64,000 nucleotides of DNA from Arthrobacter sp. FW306-07-I (GTDB taxonomy: Bacteria; Actinomycetota; Actinomycetes; Actinomycetales; Micrococcaceae), in contig NZ_CP084550.1 in assembly GCF_021800405.1 (NCBI RefSeq), positions 1,860,001 to 1,924,000 on the forward strand, written 5' to 3'. Position numbers and translations under genes: made by a program. Below the pieces are notes generated by a model. That model was not told the DNA's origin, did not search any database, and worked only from the letters and a program-made list of their open reading frames with translations. Positions 8,696 through 16,982 of this stretch are shown here, in pieces (position 1 is the first letter of the stretch; each line of letters begins with the position of its first letter).

Positions 8696-9385
8696 TTACC
8701 GGGCTGTGCCATAACCGTTCTGTTGGCTTCGGCGCCGGGGCGGGAGCGCGGTGACGCCGTCGGGCAGCGGTGGGAGGCCGGCGAACGTGCACACCATGTC
8801 GGACCAGGCCTCAAGGTGGGCCTGGACGTCGGAGGAATCGGGGGTCCAGGAGGCCCGGAGTTCGATGTCGATCGACCCCGGCCGCTCCGCCAGGGTGCCG
8901 AAGCTTTCGGAGAGGACCCGGGTTGCGGTGCCGCCCGCTGCCCGGTAGCCGGCCTTGTGGTTTTCCAGTGCCTCCACCAGCCAGGTCCACGCCACGGTCC
9001 CCAGCATCTGGTCGTTACCCATCTCCGGTTCCAGCTCGGCGCGGATGTAGGTGACGATGCGGAATTCCCCGCCCCACACCGCGGAGCCCTCGGGGTCGTG
9101 CAGCAGGATGAAGCGCCCGGTGGCGAGTTCCGTTTCGTCCTCATCCGCCGCAGGGCCGGCCGTTCCGGAGGCGGCGGCGAAGGCCAGCGCCGCCGGTCCG
9201 TGCACGGGGGTGGAAGGCGTAGCAACGCCGGGCGCCATGACTTCGGCGCCCAGCGCGACGGCGAAGGGTGCCAGGCGTGCAGGGGCAGGGATCTCCGCGA
9301 GCCGCAGTTCCTTGCGGCACCGGGCTTTCCTGAGGGTTCCCAAGGCATGGAGAAAATCCGGGGGAACCTGGTCAAGTGCGTTCAC
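8696..9385 (-). CDS. DUF3000 family protein
   Basis: 229 residues matching the actinobacterial DUF3000 family, which usually sits directly upstream of RNase D, as here. No enzymatic motif is recognised. The sequence is soluble, rich in Leu, Ala and Pro, with a Trp-rich second half (WTWLVEALE, ELRASWTPDSSD). It starts with GTG. A TAATCT hexamer lies six bases before the start, so the mRNA is probably leaderless. Function is unknown; the fixed linkage to rnd suggests a link to RNA processing, which is inference. Confidence 0.75.
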   Translation of the reverse strand: MNALDQVPPDFLHALGTLRKARCRKELRLAEIPAPARLAPFAVALGAEVMAPGVATPSTPVHGPAALAFAAASGTAGPAADEDETELATGRFILLHDPEGSAVWGGEFRIVTYIRAELEPEMGNDQMLGTVAWTWLVEALENHKAGYRAAGGTATRVLSESFGTLAERPGSIDIELRASWTPDSSDVQAHLEAWSDMVCTFAGLPPLPDGVTALPPRRRSQQNGYGTAR

Positions 9386-9391
9386 CTTGGC

Positions 9392-9397
9392 AGATTA
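9392..9397 (-). promoter_or_regulatory. Leaderless-type -10 element of DUF3000-rnd
   Basis: TAATCT on the minus strand, 6 bases before the GTG at 9385. There is no Shine-Dalgarno sequence. Confidence 0.5.
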
Positions 9398-9443
9398 CGG
9401 TGCGGGGCGGTGCGGGGCAGGAAGGCTCGCCGTCAGCGGACGC

Positions 9444-10553
9444 TCAGCCGGCCTGCGGGTCCCGGTAATCCCGGAGCTCATGGCGGATTGCTGCGGCAAA
9501 GGCATCAACGTCCTCCTCGGTGGTGTCAAAGGAACACATCCACCGGACTTCCCCTGTGGCTTCGTCCCAGTCGTAGAACCGGAAGGAGTTGCGCAGCCTG
9601 TCCGCCACACCGGGAGGCAGGACGGCGAAGACGCCGTTGGATTCGGTCTTCTGGGTGGGCCGTACGCCGTCGATGGTGTCGACGGCGGCGCGGAGCCGGG
9701 CAGCCATGGCGTTGGCGTGCGCGGCCGAGCGCAGCCACAGGTCGCCTTCCAGCAAAGCGATGAACTGGGCGGACATGAAGCGCATCTTGGAGGCGAGCTG
9801 CATGTCCATCTTGCGCAGGTAGAGCAGGCCGTGGGCTGCTTCCGGGTTCAGCGCCACGACCACTTCGCCAAAGAGCAGTCCGTTCTTGGTGCCGCCGAAG
9901 GACAGGATGTCTACCCCGGCGTCCCTGGTGAAGGCGCGCAGGGGCACGCCAAGGTGGGCGGCCGCATTGGCCAGCCTCGCGCCGTCCATATGCAGCTTCA
10001 TGCCTTTGGCGTGCGCGTGGTCGGCAATGGCGCGTATCTCTTCCGGTGTGTAGCAGGTGCCCAGTTCCGTGGTCTGGGTAATGGACACGGCCAGCGGCTG
10101 GGCCCGGTGCTCGTCGCCCCAGCCCCAGGCCTCCCGGTCAATCAGTTCGGGGGTCAGCTTGCCGTCGGGGGTGGGAACGTGCAGGAGCTTGAGGCCGCCG
10201 ATGCGTTCCGGAGCACCGTTTTCGTCCATGTTGATGTGGGCGGTGGAGGCACAGACCACGGCACCCCAGCGGGGGAGCAGCGACTGCAGGGACAGGACGT
10301 TGGCTCCGGTGCCGTTGAACACCGGGAAGCATTCAATGCCGGGCCCAAAGTGCTCAACCATCAGTTCCTGCAGCCGTGCGGTGTAGTCGTCTTCGCCGTA
10401 GGAGACCTGGTGCCCTTCATTGGCCGCGGCCAGGGCCGCCAAAACCTCAGGGTGGACGCCGGAATAGTTGTCCGAAGCGAAGCCGCGCACGTTGGGATCG
10501 TGCAGCCGCAGCGCCGTGCCGGTTTCTGCTGTTGTCGTCATAGGGTTGCTCAC
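9444..10553 (-). CDS. ltaE: Low-specificity L-threonine aldolase
   Basis: 369 residues of the beta-eliminating lyase / aspartate aminotransferase fold. The PLP-binding lysine is in SFGGTKNGLLFGE. FASDNYSGVHPEVL and YGEDDYTARLQ match the N-terminal substrate region, and HMDGARLANAAAHLG carries the Asp that contacts the pyridine nitrogen. The enzyme splits L-threonine and allo-threonine to glycine and acetaldehyde. It starts with GTG six bases after TAAACT, so it may have its own leaderless promoter. It also sits 28 bases downstream of the SDR gene and could be read through from there. Confidence 0.88.
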   Translation of the reverse strand: MSNPMTTTAETGTALRLHDPNVRGFASDNYSGVHPEVLAALAAANEGHQVSYGEDDYTARLQELMVEHFGPGIECFPVFNGTGANVLSLQSLLPRWGAVVCASTAHINMDENGAPERIGGLKLLHVPTPDGKLTPELIDREAWGWGDEHRAQPLAVSITQTTELGTCYTPEEIRAIADHAHAKGMKLHMDGARLANAAAHLGVPLRAFTRDAGVDILSFGGTKNGLLFGEVVVALNPEAAHGLLYLRKMDMQLASKMRFMSAQFIALLEGDLWLRSAAHANAMAARLRAAVDTIDGVRPTQKTESNGVFAVLPPGVADRLRNSFRFYDWDEATGEVRWMCSFDTTEEDVDAFAAAIRHELRDYRDPQAG

Positions 10554-10559
10554 GCTTTC

Positions 10560-10565
10560 AGTTTA
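10560..10565 (-). promoter_or_regulatory. Leaderless-type -10 element of ltaE
   Basis: TAAACT on the minus strand, 6 bases before the GTG start at 10553, between the SDR stop and ltaE. Confidence 0.5.
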
Positions 10566-10581
10566 GGGACAGTCACGGCCG

Positions 10582-11325
10582 TCAGTCCGCCAGCCGGAGC
10601 CGGGCACCGTTGAGTTCGGTGGACGGGGTGTCGAAAAGCCGTACGACGGCGGCAGCAAGGTCGGCTACGTCCGTCGCTCCCGGGAACTTCCGCTCCGGGT
10701 GGGCGCGGCGGAGTTCGTCGTCCACCAGCGCCTTGACCACCAGGATGGTGGCAGCGGCGTTGCCGCCGCCGGCCTCGGACGCCCGGCGGAAGCCGTCGGC
10801 TACGGCCATGGTCCAGGCTTCCGCCGCTGCCTTCGCTGCGACATAGCTGGCTACTGCCGCGGTGGGCTTGTCCAGCGCGGTGGACGACACTATCGCAACC
10901 CTGCCGGAGGCGGACGCCGCGATATCTTCGAAGAAGACCCGCGACACGTTCCGCAGCGTGGTGACGGCGCCGCGTTCCAGGAAGTCCCAGTCGTCGTCGG
11001 TCTGGTCGGGGATCCCTTTGGCCCCGCGCCAGCCACCCACCAGGTGGATCACGGCGTCCACGGGCCCGAAGGCTGCGCCGACCTCGCCGCGCAGCTTCCT
11101 GACATTTTCCAAATCCGCCAGGTCGCACGTGAAGGGGGTGACGCCGTCGCCCGCTTTCTCCGCGGCCGCCCTGATCCTGGCCTCATCCGAGCCCACCGTC
11201 GCCACGCGGTGGCCGGCCGAGGCGAGGGCGCGGGCCACGGCGATCCCCGAGGCGCCGCTGCCGCCCGTGACCAGGACGCGCGCCGGCGCAGAGCCAGTCG
11301 CGGCGCCTGTGGCCGTACTTGTCAC
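10582..11325 (-). CDS. SDR family NAD(P)-dependent oxidoreductase
   Basis: 247 residues with an N-terminal Rossmann nucleotide-binding motif VTGGSGASGIAVARAL and a catalytic Tyr-x-x-x-Lys pair in ASYVAAKAAAEAW, preceded by the active-site Ser in VSSTALD. The substrate is unknown. The gene starts with GTG inside the stop of the upstream DUF6421 gene (GTGA overlap), so the two are co-translated. Threonine aldolase follows after 28 bases. Glycine-rich loop spacing (GGSGASG) is slightly atypical, as in some NAD-dependent epimerase-like SDRs. Confidence 0.8.
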   Translation of the reverse strand: MTSTATGAATGSAPARVLVTGGSGASGIAVARALASAGHRVATVGSDEARIRAAAEKAGDGVTPFTCDLADLENVRKLRGEVGAAFGPVDAVIHLVGGWRGAKGIPDQTDDDWDFLERGAVTTLRNVSRVFFEDIAASASGRVAIVSSTALDKPTAAVASYVAAKAAAEAWTMAVADGFRRASEAGGGNAAATILVVKALVDDELRRAHPERKFPGATDVADLAAAVVRLFDTPSTELNGARLRLAD

Positions 11326-12689
11326 AGCGCGGAACGGCCGGTGATGCCGGCGGTGGACTCAATAACCGGGCGCATCTTCTTCTCCAGTGCCTCGTAGAAC
11401 ATGGACAGCGGGAATTCGTCATCCAAGACCTGGTCCGTGAGGCCGCGGGGTGTCCCCGCCAACGGCAGTGCATCGGGGCCCTTGGCCCACACGGAGGCCG
11501 GGTTCGGGGTGACGGTGGCGGACACCAGCTTATAGGCCGCCAGCCAGTGGGCGGTCTTGGGCCGGTCGATGGAACGCCAGTACAGTTCGTCGATGCCGGC
11601 TCCCAAAGCGATGACGGCGTCCGCCACCTCATCCCAGTCGATGGTAAGCCGCGTGTCCGTCCAGTGCAGCACGTGCTGCTGGTGCAGCCACGCGAACAGG
11701 AGTTGGCCGCCCAGGCCGTCGTAGTTGCGGATCCGGCTGCCGGTGATGGCGAAGCGGAAGATGCGGTCGAAGATGATGGCGTACTGCACCAGCTTCGCGT
11801 GCCGCCGGGCTTCGGGGTCGGCGTCCTCGTCCTTTTCGATCCGCACAGACTCGCGGAAAGCGGTGAGGTCGCAGCGCAGTTCCTCCAGCGAATACAGGAA
11901 GTAGGGCATCCGCTGCTTGATCATGAAGGGGTCGAACGGCAGGTCGCCGCGCATGTGGGTCCGGTCGTGGATCAGGTCCCACATCACGAAGGTGGCCTCG
12001 GTGAGGTCCTGGTCCGCCAGGAGTTCCGCGGCGCCTTCCGGCAGCTCCAGGGAGGTGATCTCGGCGGCGGCCTTCAGGACGCGGCGGAACCGGGCGGCCT
12101 CGCGGTCGGCGAAGATGGCACCCCAGGTAAAGGTAGGGGTCTGGCTGACCGCCACCGTCTCGGGGAACAGGACGGCAGAGTTCGTGTCGTAGCCCGGGGT
12201 GAAGTCGACGAACCGGATGGGGACGAACAGCTTGTTGGAGTATTCCCCTGCTTCCAGCCCGTTGATGAACTCCGGCCAGATCACCTCGACCAGCACGGCC
12301 TCCACCAGGCGGTTGCTGCTGCCGTTCTGGGTGTACATGGGAAAGACCACCAGGTGCTGCAGGCCGTCCTGGCGCAGTTCCTGCGGCTGGAACGCCAGCA
12401 AGGAGGACAGGAAGTCCGGCACCGCAAAGCCGCCGGCGGCCCATGCCTCGAAGTCGGCGCAGGCAGCCTCGAGGTAAGCGGCGTCGTGCGGGAAGGCGGG
12501 GGACAGGGCCCTGATCGCCGTCACGATGGTTTCCACGTGGCCGGCTGCCCCGATGTGATCGGCAGGGTCCGGGATGGACCCGTCCTTGACCTGCAGCGCC
12601 TGCAGCGCCGTGGCTGCCGTCTTCAGGCGGAGCCAGTCCTGGTTCTGGGGGGAAATACCGGTAACAGCGGTGGTCAGGGTCTCTGTCAT
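11322..12689 (-). CDS. DUF6421 family protein
   Basis: 455 residues of a conserved actinobacterial family without known activity. I chose the ATG at 12689, which begins MTETLTTAVTG and has an AAAGG site nine bases upstream. The open frame extends further, but the extra sequence looks non-coding (Arg/Pro-rich). The protein is soluble and Trp/Phe-rich, with a His-Asp-rich central stretch (DLIHDRTHMRGDLPFDPFM) that could bind a metal, which is inference. It is first in a GTGA-coupled operon with an SDR and possibly ltaE. An imperfect palindrome 80 bases upstream may be an operator. Confidence 0.7.
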   Translation of the reverse strand: MTETLTTAVTGISPQNQDWLRLKTAATALQALQVKDGSIPDPADHIGAAGHVETIVTAIRALSPAFPHDAAYLEAACADFEAWAAGGFAVPDFLSSLLAFQPQELRQDGLQHLVVFPMYTQNGSSNRLVEAVLVEVIWPEFINGLEAGEYSNKLFVPIRFVDFTPGYDTNSAVLFPETVAVSQTPTFTWGAIFADREAARFRRVLKAAAEITSLELPEGAAELLADQDLTEATFVMWDLIHDRTHMRGDLPFDPFMIKQRMPYFLYSLEELRCDLTAFRESVRIEKDEDADPEARRHAKLVQYAIIFDRIFRFAITGSRIRNYDGLGGQLLFAWLHQQHVLHWTDTRLTIDWDEVADAVIALGAGIDELYWRSIDRPKTAHWLAAYKLVSATVTPNPASVWAKGPDALPLAGTPRGLTDQVLDDEFPLSMFYEALEKKMRPVIESTAGITGRSAL

Positions 12690-12768
12690 CGTCGGCTGCC
12701 TTTCTGGGTGCTTGCGTCTCTCTGGTGAGCGTAACAAGCGGCAAGAACGGCTTATGCCCGAAGGGGGG

Positions 12769-12787
12769 ATGAGTAAGAAATACTTAT
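12769..12787. promoter_or_regulatory. Imperfect palindrome upstream of the DUF6421 gene
   Basis: ATGAGTA-AGAAA-TACTTAT, six of seven arm bases pairing, about 80 bases upstream of the start codon. It sits in the local AT-rich patch where a promoter would be expected. Possible operator. Confidence 0.3.
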
Positions 12788-12815
12788 GCTCGGTGGGTGC
12801 GGGCCTGGTACGAGA

Positions 12816-12850
12816 CCAGCCCCCGGCTGTTGGAACAGCGCGGGGGCTGG
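12816..12850 (-). terminator. Compound hairpin downstream of msrB
   Basis: Perfect outer arms CCAGCCCCC / GGGGGCTGG enclose an inner GCTGTT-GG-AACAGC hairpin. It is placed about 70 bases after the msrB stop and before the next promoter, so it most likely ends the msrB transcript. Confidence 0.55.
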
Positions 12851-12922
12851 GGAGGCCTTGCTTGGTGCTTGGCCTGTGATGGTGCGCCTGGGCCCGCCTG
12901 GCCCGGGGGCCGGGGGTGCGCC

Positions 12923-13426
12923 TTAGCCTTGCGAACCGCCTTCGGCGTCGTCCTTGCTGACCAGCCGGAGGGACACCGAATTGATGCAGTAGCGCTGGTC
13001 GGTGGGTGTGCCATAGCCCTCGCCCTCGAACACGTGGCCCAGGTGGGAGTCGCAGGACCCGCACCGCACCTCGATCCGTTCCATACCCAGGGTGCGGTCG
13101 TGGATGTAGCGGACCTTCCCCTCAGCCAGCGGAGCCCAGAAGGAGGGCCAGCCGCAGTGCGAATCGAACTTCTCGTTGCTGGTGAACAGTTCGGCACCAC
13201 AGGCACGGCACTGGTACACGCCCTCGGTATGGGTGTCCCAGTACTCGCCGGTGTAAGGCCGTTCCGTCCCGGCCTGGCGGAGGACGTGGTACTCCTCCGG
13301 GGTCAGCTCCTCCCGCCACTGGGCGTCGGTTTTCTGGACCGCGTTTGCCGGTGCGGCGTTTTCCTGGCCGCCACCAATCATGTCCGTTGCCTTGTTACCG
13401 AAGATGCTGTTTCCAAAGATGCTCAT
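12923..13426 (-). CDS. msrB: Peptide-methionine (R)-S-oxide reductase
   Basis: 167 residues. It reduces R-methionine sulfoxide in proteins, using thioredoxin. The catalytic Cys lies in QRYCINSVSL. Two C-x-x-C pairs (CRACGAELF and VRCGSCDSHLGH) form the structural zinc site. HCGWPSFW is the substrate pocket. The first 35 residues (starting MSIFGNSIFGNKATD) are a non-catalytic extension. It follows the 163-residue protein gene by 14 bases and is probably co-transcribed. Confidence 0.93.
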   Translation of the reverse strand: MSIFGNSIFGNKATDMIGGGQENAAPANAVQKTDAQWREELTPEEYHVLRQAGTERPYTGEYWDTHTEGVYQCRACGAELFTSNEKFDSHCGWPSFWAPLAEGKVRYIHDRTLGMERIEVRCGSCDSHLGHVFEGEGYGTPTDQRYCINSVSLRLVSKDDAEGGSQG

Positions 13427-13440
13427 AGCATTTCCAACGC

Positions 13441-13932
13441 TCAGGAGTCGCCGATAAATCCCGAACCGGCGTACAGATGGAGCACAGGGACGCCCAGCTG
13501 GTCCTGTGCCTTGTTGGCCCAGTCCGTGTGGAAGGTGTCGGCCACGGCATGCGGCCTGGTGATCACCACGGCCTGGGACGCTCCGGTTTCCCGGACCTTG
13601 GCCACCAGGCTGTCCACGGCCTTGCCGTCCACCACCTGGCCGGTCACCCCGGAACCCAGCCCCTCCAGCGCAGCAAGTGATGCCGCAAGGGTTTCGTCCG
13701 CGTGGGCCCGTTCGACGGCGGCGTCCGGGTTGCGTGCCGCGAGCTCACGGAATGCCTTGGCAACGTCCAGCAGGGACAGGTTTTCGAGGAAGTCCACCAG
13801 CAGGTGCCGCTCCGTGTTTGCCGGCACCAGGACCAGCAGGCGGCTGTCCCCGCCATCCACCAGCCGTTCAATGTTCAGGCGGTCTTCCGCGCCCAGTGGT
13901 TCTTCGGTCAGGATGACGATGGGATCACTCAT
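13441..13932 (-). CDS. Conserved protein of unknown function
   Basis: 163 residues, soluble and acidic. The pattern of alternating strands and helices (ILTEEPLG, RLLVLVPAN, QAVVITRPHAVAD, VPVLHLYAGS at the C-terminus) suggests a Rossmann-like alpha/beta domain, perhaps distantly related to universal stress proteins. No catalytic signature is seen. TAGGCT lies six bases before the ATG, so the message is probably leaderless. It is the first gene of an operon with msrB, hinting at a stress role by context only. Confidence 0.6.
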   Translation of the reverse strand: MSDPIVILTEEPLGAEDRLNIERLVDGGDSRLLVLVPANTERHLLVDFLENLSLLDVAKAFRELAARNPDAAVERAHADETLAASLAALEGLGSGVTGQVVDGKAVDSLVAKVRETGASQAVVITRPHAVADTFHTDWANKAQDQLGVPVLHLYAGSGFIGDS

Positions 13933-13938
13933 GGCCTT

Positions 13939-13944
13939 AGCCTA
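13939..13944 (-). promoter_or_regulatory. Leaderless-type -10 element
   Basis: TAGGCT on the minus strand, 6 bases before the ATG at 13932. Confidence 0.5.
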
Positions 13945-14060
13945 GCGCCGCGCGGGGAGGCCTGCACTGCACTTCCGGTGCACGCCGCACGCCGCCGGGC
14001 GACGTGCCGGTCCCGTCCTGGAATGCAGGTATCGGCGGCAGGGCCGGTAAGAATAGTCCC

Positions 14061-15362
14061 ATGGCACCTTTCCGGCGAGCGCGCCCTGCAATGACTGCAC
14101 CCACCCGGGACTCCGGCGGCATGTCGCCGGGGGCGAAGTGGGCCATCGGCGGGGCGATTGCCGGCGGCTCGGTGGCAAGCCTGCTGGGAGCAGGGTCCTC
14201 AGCGCTCGCCGTGTACTTCGCCCGCCGCGTGATCACCCCGGCCCGGCAACGGGCGGCGGACAAGGAAGTGCTGGCCGTGATCCGTGACGGGCAAAAGCAG
14301 CAGGTGATCCTGGCTGCCAACGATGACACCACGGTGGATGGGGTCTATGGATTCTTTTTCGACGGCGGCAAGGGCCACGCGCGCATCGGCCGCATCATTT
14401 CCTACTCACCGGCGGAACGGACGGTCCTGCGCGAGGTCGAAGCCGTCTACAGCGGGGACCTCTCGACCGCGCGCTGGGGATGGTGGAGCGGCGCCACCTA
14501 CCCGGACCCGGCCGCCGTCGGGATTCCTGCCGAAGATGTGCTGATTCCCGTCGAGCGGGGCGAAGCGCCCGCCTGGCTGGTGCGCGCCAAGGGAACGGCC
14601 CGCACCTGGGCCATCATGGTGCACGGCCGCGGTGCCACCCGGCAGGAGGCCCTCCGGGCCGTGGGCCCGGCCCTGGAACTGGGACTGACCAGCCTGCTGG
14701 TGTCCTACCGGAACGACGGACTGGCGCCCTCGGCTGACGATGGACGGTATGGCCTGGGTTCAACGGAATGGCAGGACATCGAAGCCGCCATCGAATACGC
14801 CCTGGCCCACGGTGCCGAGGAAGTGGTCCTGTTCGGCTGGTCCATGGGCGGAGCCATCTGCCTGCAGACCGCAGACCTCTCCCGCCACCGGCACCTGATC
14901 CGGGCCATGGTGCTCGACGCGCCGGTCATCGACTGGGTCACCGTCCTGGCGCACCATGCGCAGCTGAACCGGATCCCGTCGCTGGTGGGCAGGTACGGGC
15001 AGCTGATGCTGGGCCATCCACTGGGACGCAGGCTCACCGGCCTGTCCGCACCAGTGGACCTCAAAGTCATGGACTGGGTGTCCCGGGCCGTCGAACTGCG
15101 GACGCCCACCCTCATCATCCACAGCGTCGACGACGAGTACGTACCGTACGGACCCTCCGCCCTGCTGGCTGAACGGAACCCGGAGATGGTGACCTTCGAA
15201 ACGTTCAACCATGCGCGGCACACCAAGGAATGGAACGTCGATCCCGAACGCTGGGAGCGGCTGGTGAAGGCGTGGCTCCGTCAACAGCTTGCGCCGCGCC
15301 TCAATCCCGGTTCCAGGCCTGGCCCGGAATCAGCGGCACAACACACCGCAACGGGGGCGTGA
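14061..15362 (+). CDS. Alpha/beta hydrolase, membrane-anchored
   Basis: 433 residues from the ATG at 14061. An internal ATG at 14091 is an alternative. A hydrophobic stretch near residues 28-55 (GGAIAGGSVASLLGAGSS) is a likely membrane anchor. The hydrolase domain begins near 175: the nucleophile elbow is FGWSMGGAI (Ser), the acid is likely Asp in HSVDDEYVPYGP, and the His is in NHARHTKEW. Such proteins are esterases or peptidase-like hydrolases; the substrate is unknown. TAAGAAT just upstream may be a leaderless -10. The stop is one base before the aldehyde dehydrogenase ATG, so both belong to one transcript. Confidence 0.8.
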   Translation: MAPFRRARPAMTAPTRDSGGMSPGAKWAIGGAIAGGSVASLLGAGSSALAVYFARRVITPARQRAADKEVLAVIRDGQKQQVILAANDDTTVDGVYGFFFDGGKGHARIGRIISYSPAERTVLREVEAVYSGDLSTARWGWWSGATYPDPAAVGIPAEDVLIPVERGEAPAWLVRAKGTARTWAIMVHGRGATRQEALRAVGPALELGLTSLLVSYRNDGLAPSADDGRYGLGSTEWQDIEAAIEYALAHGAEEVVLFGWSMGGAICLQTADLSRHRHLIRAMVLDAPVIDWVTVLAHHAQLNRIPSLVGRYGQLMLGHPLGRRLTGLSAPVDLKVMDWVSRAVELRTPTLIIHSVDDEYVPYGPSALLAERNPEMVTFETFNHARHTKEWNVDPERWERLVKAWLRQQLAPRLNPGSRPGPESAAQHTATGA

Positions 15363-15363
15363 C

Positions 15364-16935
15364 ATGGCGAAACAACAGGGGACCGGGGCGCTGATTGACC
15401 GGGGGCGGCTCCTGGCTGCGGATCTTTCCCAACTGGTGGCGGCCGCAGCAGGCCGGCCAAGCCAGGCTTCCCACGCCCCCTTCGACGGGACCCTGGTGGG
15501 CGAAGTGCCCGTGTGCACCACGGACGACGTCGGCGCCGCCGTTGACCGCGCACGCCTCGCCCAGCAGCGTTGGGCCGGGCTCCCGGTCACCGAACGCCGG
15601 GCGGTGGTGCGCAGCTTCCGCAGGCTGCTGCTGGACCGGGAACAGGACATCCTGGACCTGGTGCAGGCCGAAAGCGGCAAGGCCCGGCTGAGTGCCTTTG
15701 AGGAGTTCGCGGACGTCGTGCTGACGGCCAACTATTACGAGCGCAGCGCCGAGCGGTACCTGGGGCCGCGGCGCCGGAAGGGGGCCGCCCCTGTCCTGAC
15801 CCGCACCACCGAATACCGTGTGCCCAAGGGAGTGGTGGGGGTCATCAGCCCCTGGAACTATCCGCTTACCCTCGCGGTCTCCGACGCCCTGCCCGCCCTC
15901 CTGGCAGGCAACGGCATCGTCCTGAAGCCGGATTCCCAGACGCCCTTCACGGCCCTGCTGATGCTCAAACTGCTCCGCGAGGCCGGCCTGCCAGCGGACC
16001 TGTTCCAGATCGTCACCGGACCAGGCCCAGAGATTGGCCCCGCCTTGATCGGGCGGGTGGACTTCCTGATGTTCACCGGTTCCTCGCAGACCGGCAAGAC
16101 CGTGGCCCGGCAATGCGGTGAGCGTCTGATCGGCTTCTCCGCCGAACTTGGCGGCAAGAACCCCATGCTGGTGCTGGCCGATGCGGACGTTGCCAAAGCA
16201 GCCAGCGGCGCCGTCCACGCCTGTTTTTCCAACTCCGGGCAGCTGTGCGTGAGCATCGAACGGATCTACGTCCATGCTGACGTGCATGACGGTTTCCTCG
16301 CGGCGTTTACGGACCAGGTGAAGGCGATCCGGATGGGCCCGGGACCGGACTGGGACATCGGCATGGGGTCACTCATCAGCGTGGCGCAGGTGGAGCGCGT
16401 GGACCGCCACGTCCAGGACGCGCTGGACAAGGGGGCACAACTCCTCGCCGGCGGACGGCGGCGGCCGGACCTGGGACCGTTGTTCTACGAACCCACCGTC
16501 CTGGCAGGAGTCACCCCGGAGATGCTCCTGGCCCGGGAGGAGACGTTCGGTCCCGTGGTGGCCGTCTACCGGGCAGCGGACGACGACGAAGCCGTGGCAA
16601 TGGCCAATGATTCCGACTTTGGGCTGAACGGCAGCGTCTGGTCTGCCCGCCACGGGGAAGAGGTGGGCCGCCGGCTTTTGACGGGAACCGTCAACGTCAA
16701 CGAAGGCTATGCCGCAACCTGGGCTTCCCATGACGCGCCGATTGGCGGGATGAAGGACTCCGGCGCCGGACGCCGCCACGGCCGGGAAGGCATCCTCAAA
16801 TACACCGAGCCGCAAACCGTTGCCGTGCAGCGGCTGCTCAGGGTGGCGCCAACCCCCGGCATGTCCAACCGCGCCTACGCCCGAATCATGAAGGGCGCAG
16901 TCACCCTCATGGGCCGCTTCCCCCGCAGCCGGTAG
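15364..16935 (+). CDS. gabD2: Succinic semialdehyde dehydrogenase
   Basis: 523 residues of the aldehyde dehydrogenase superfamily, oxidising succinic semialdehyde to succinate with NAD(P). The cofactor region is VGVISPWNYPLTLA. The general base Glu is in ELGGKNPMLV and the catalytic Cys in NSGQLCVSIERIY. The best subclass match is the actinobacterial GabD2-like group, so the exact aldehyde is uncertain. Of the possible starts I prefer the ATG at 15364, giving MAKQQGTG, because upstream sequence overlaps the hydrolase gene. An SDR follows 47 bases later. Confidence 0.82.
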   Translation: MAKQQGTGALIDRGRLLAADLSQLVAAAAGRPSQASHAPFDGTLVGEVPVCTTDDVGAAVDRARLAQQRWAGLPVTERRAVVRSFRRLLLDREQDILDLVQAESGKARLSAFEEFADVVLTANYYERSAERYLGPRRRKGAAPVLTRTTEYRVPKGVVGVISPWNYPLTLAVSDALPALLAGNGIVLKPDSQTPFTALLMLKLLREAGLPADLFQIVTGPGPEIGPALIGRVDFLMFTGSSQTGKTVARQCGERLIGFSAELGGKNPMLVLADADVAKAASGAVHACFSNSGQLCVSIERIYVHADVHDGFLAAFTDQVKAIRMGPGPDWDIGMGSLISVAQVERVDRHVQDALDKGAQLLAGGRRRPDLGPLFYEPTVLAGVTPEMLLAREETFGPVVAVYRAADDDEAVAMANDSDFGLNGSVWSARHGEEVGRRLLTGTVNVNEGYAATWASHDAPIGGMKDSGAGRRHGREGILKYTEPQTVAVQRLLRVAPTPGMSNRAYARIMKGAVTLMGRFPRSR

Positions 16936-16982
16936 GGCTTGCCCTGCCCACACCCGTTCCACCAAACACCAGGAGAACCGAC

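Noticed and set aside
12769..12879. Small plus-strand ORF with a G-rich upstream stretch (MSKKYLCSVG and onward)
   Set aside because: It runs straight through the msrB terminator hairpin and has no recognisable protein character; the start overlaps the palindrome.
11322..13064. Longer 580-residue form of the DUF6421 protein
   Set aside because: The extra N-terminus is Arg/Pro-rich, overlaps the msrB terminator and msrB itself, and lacks a binding site; the ATG at 12689 has one.
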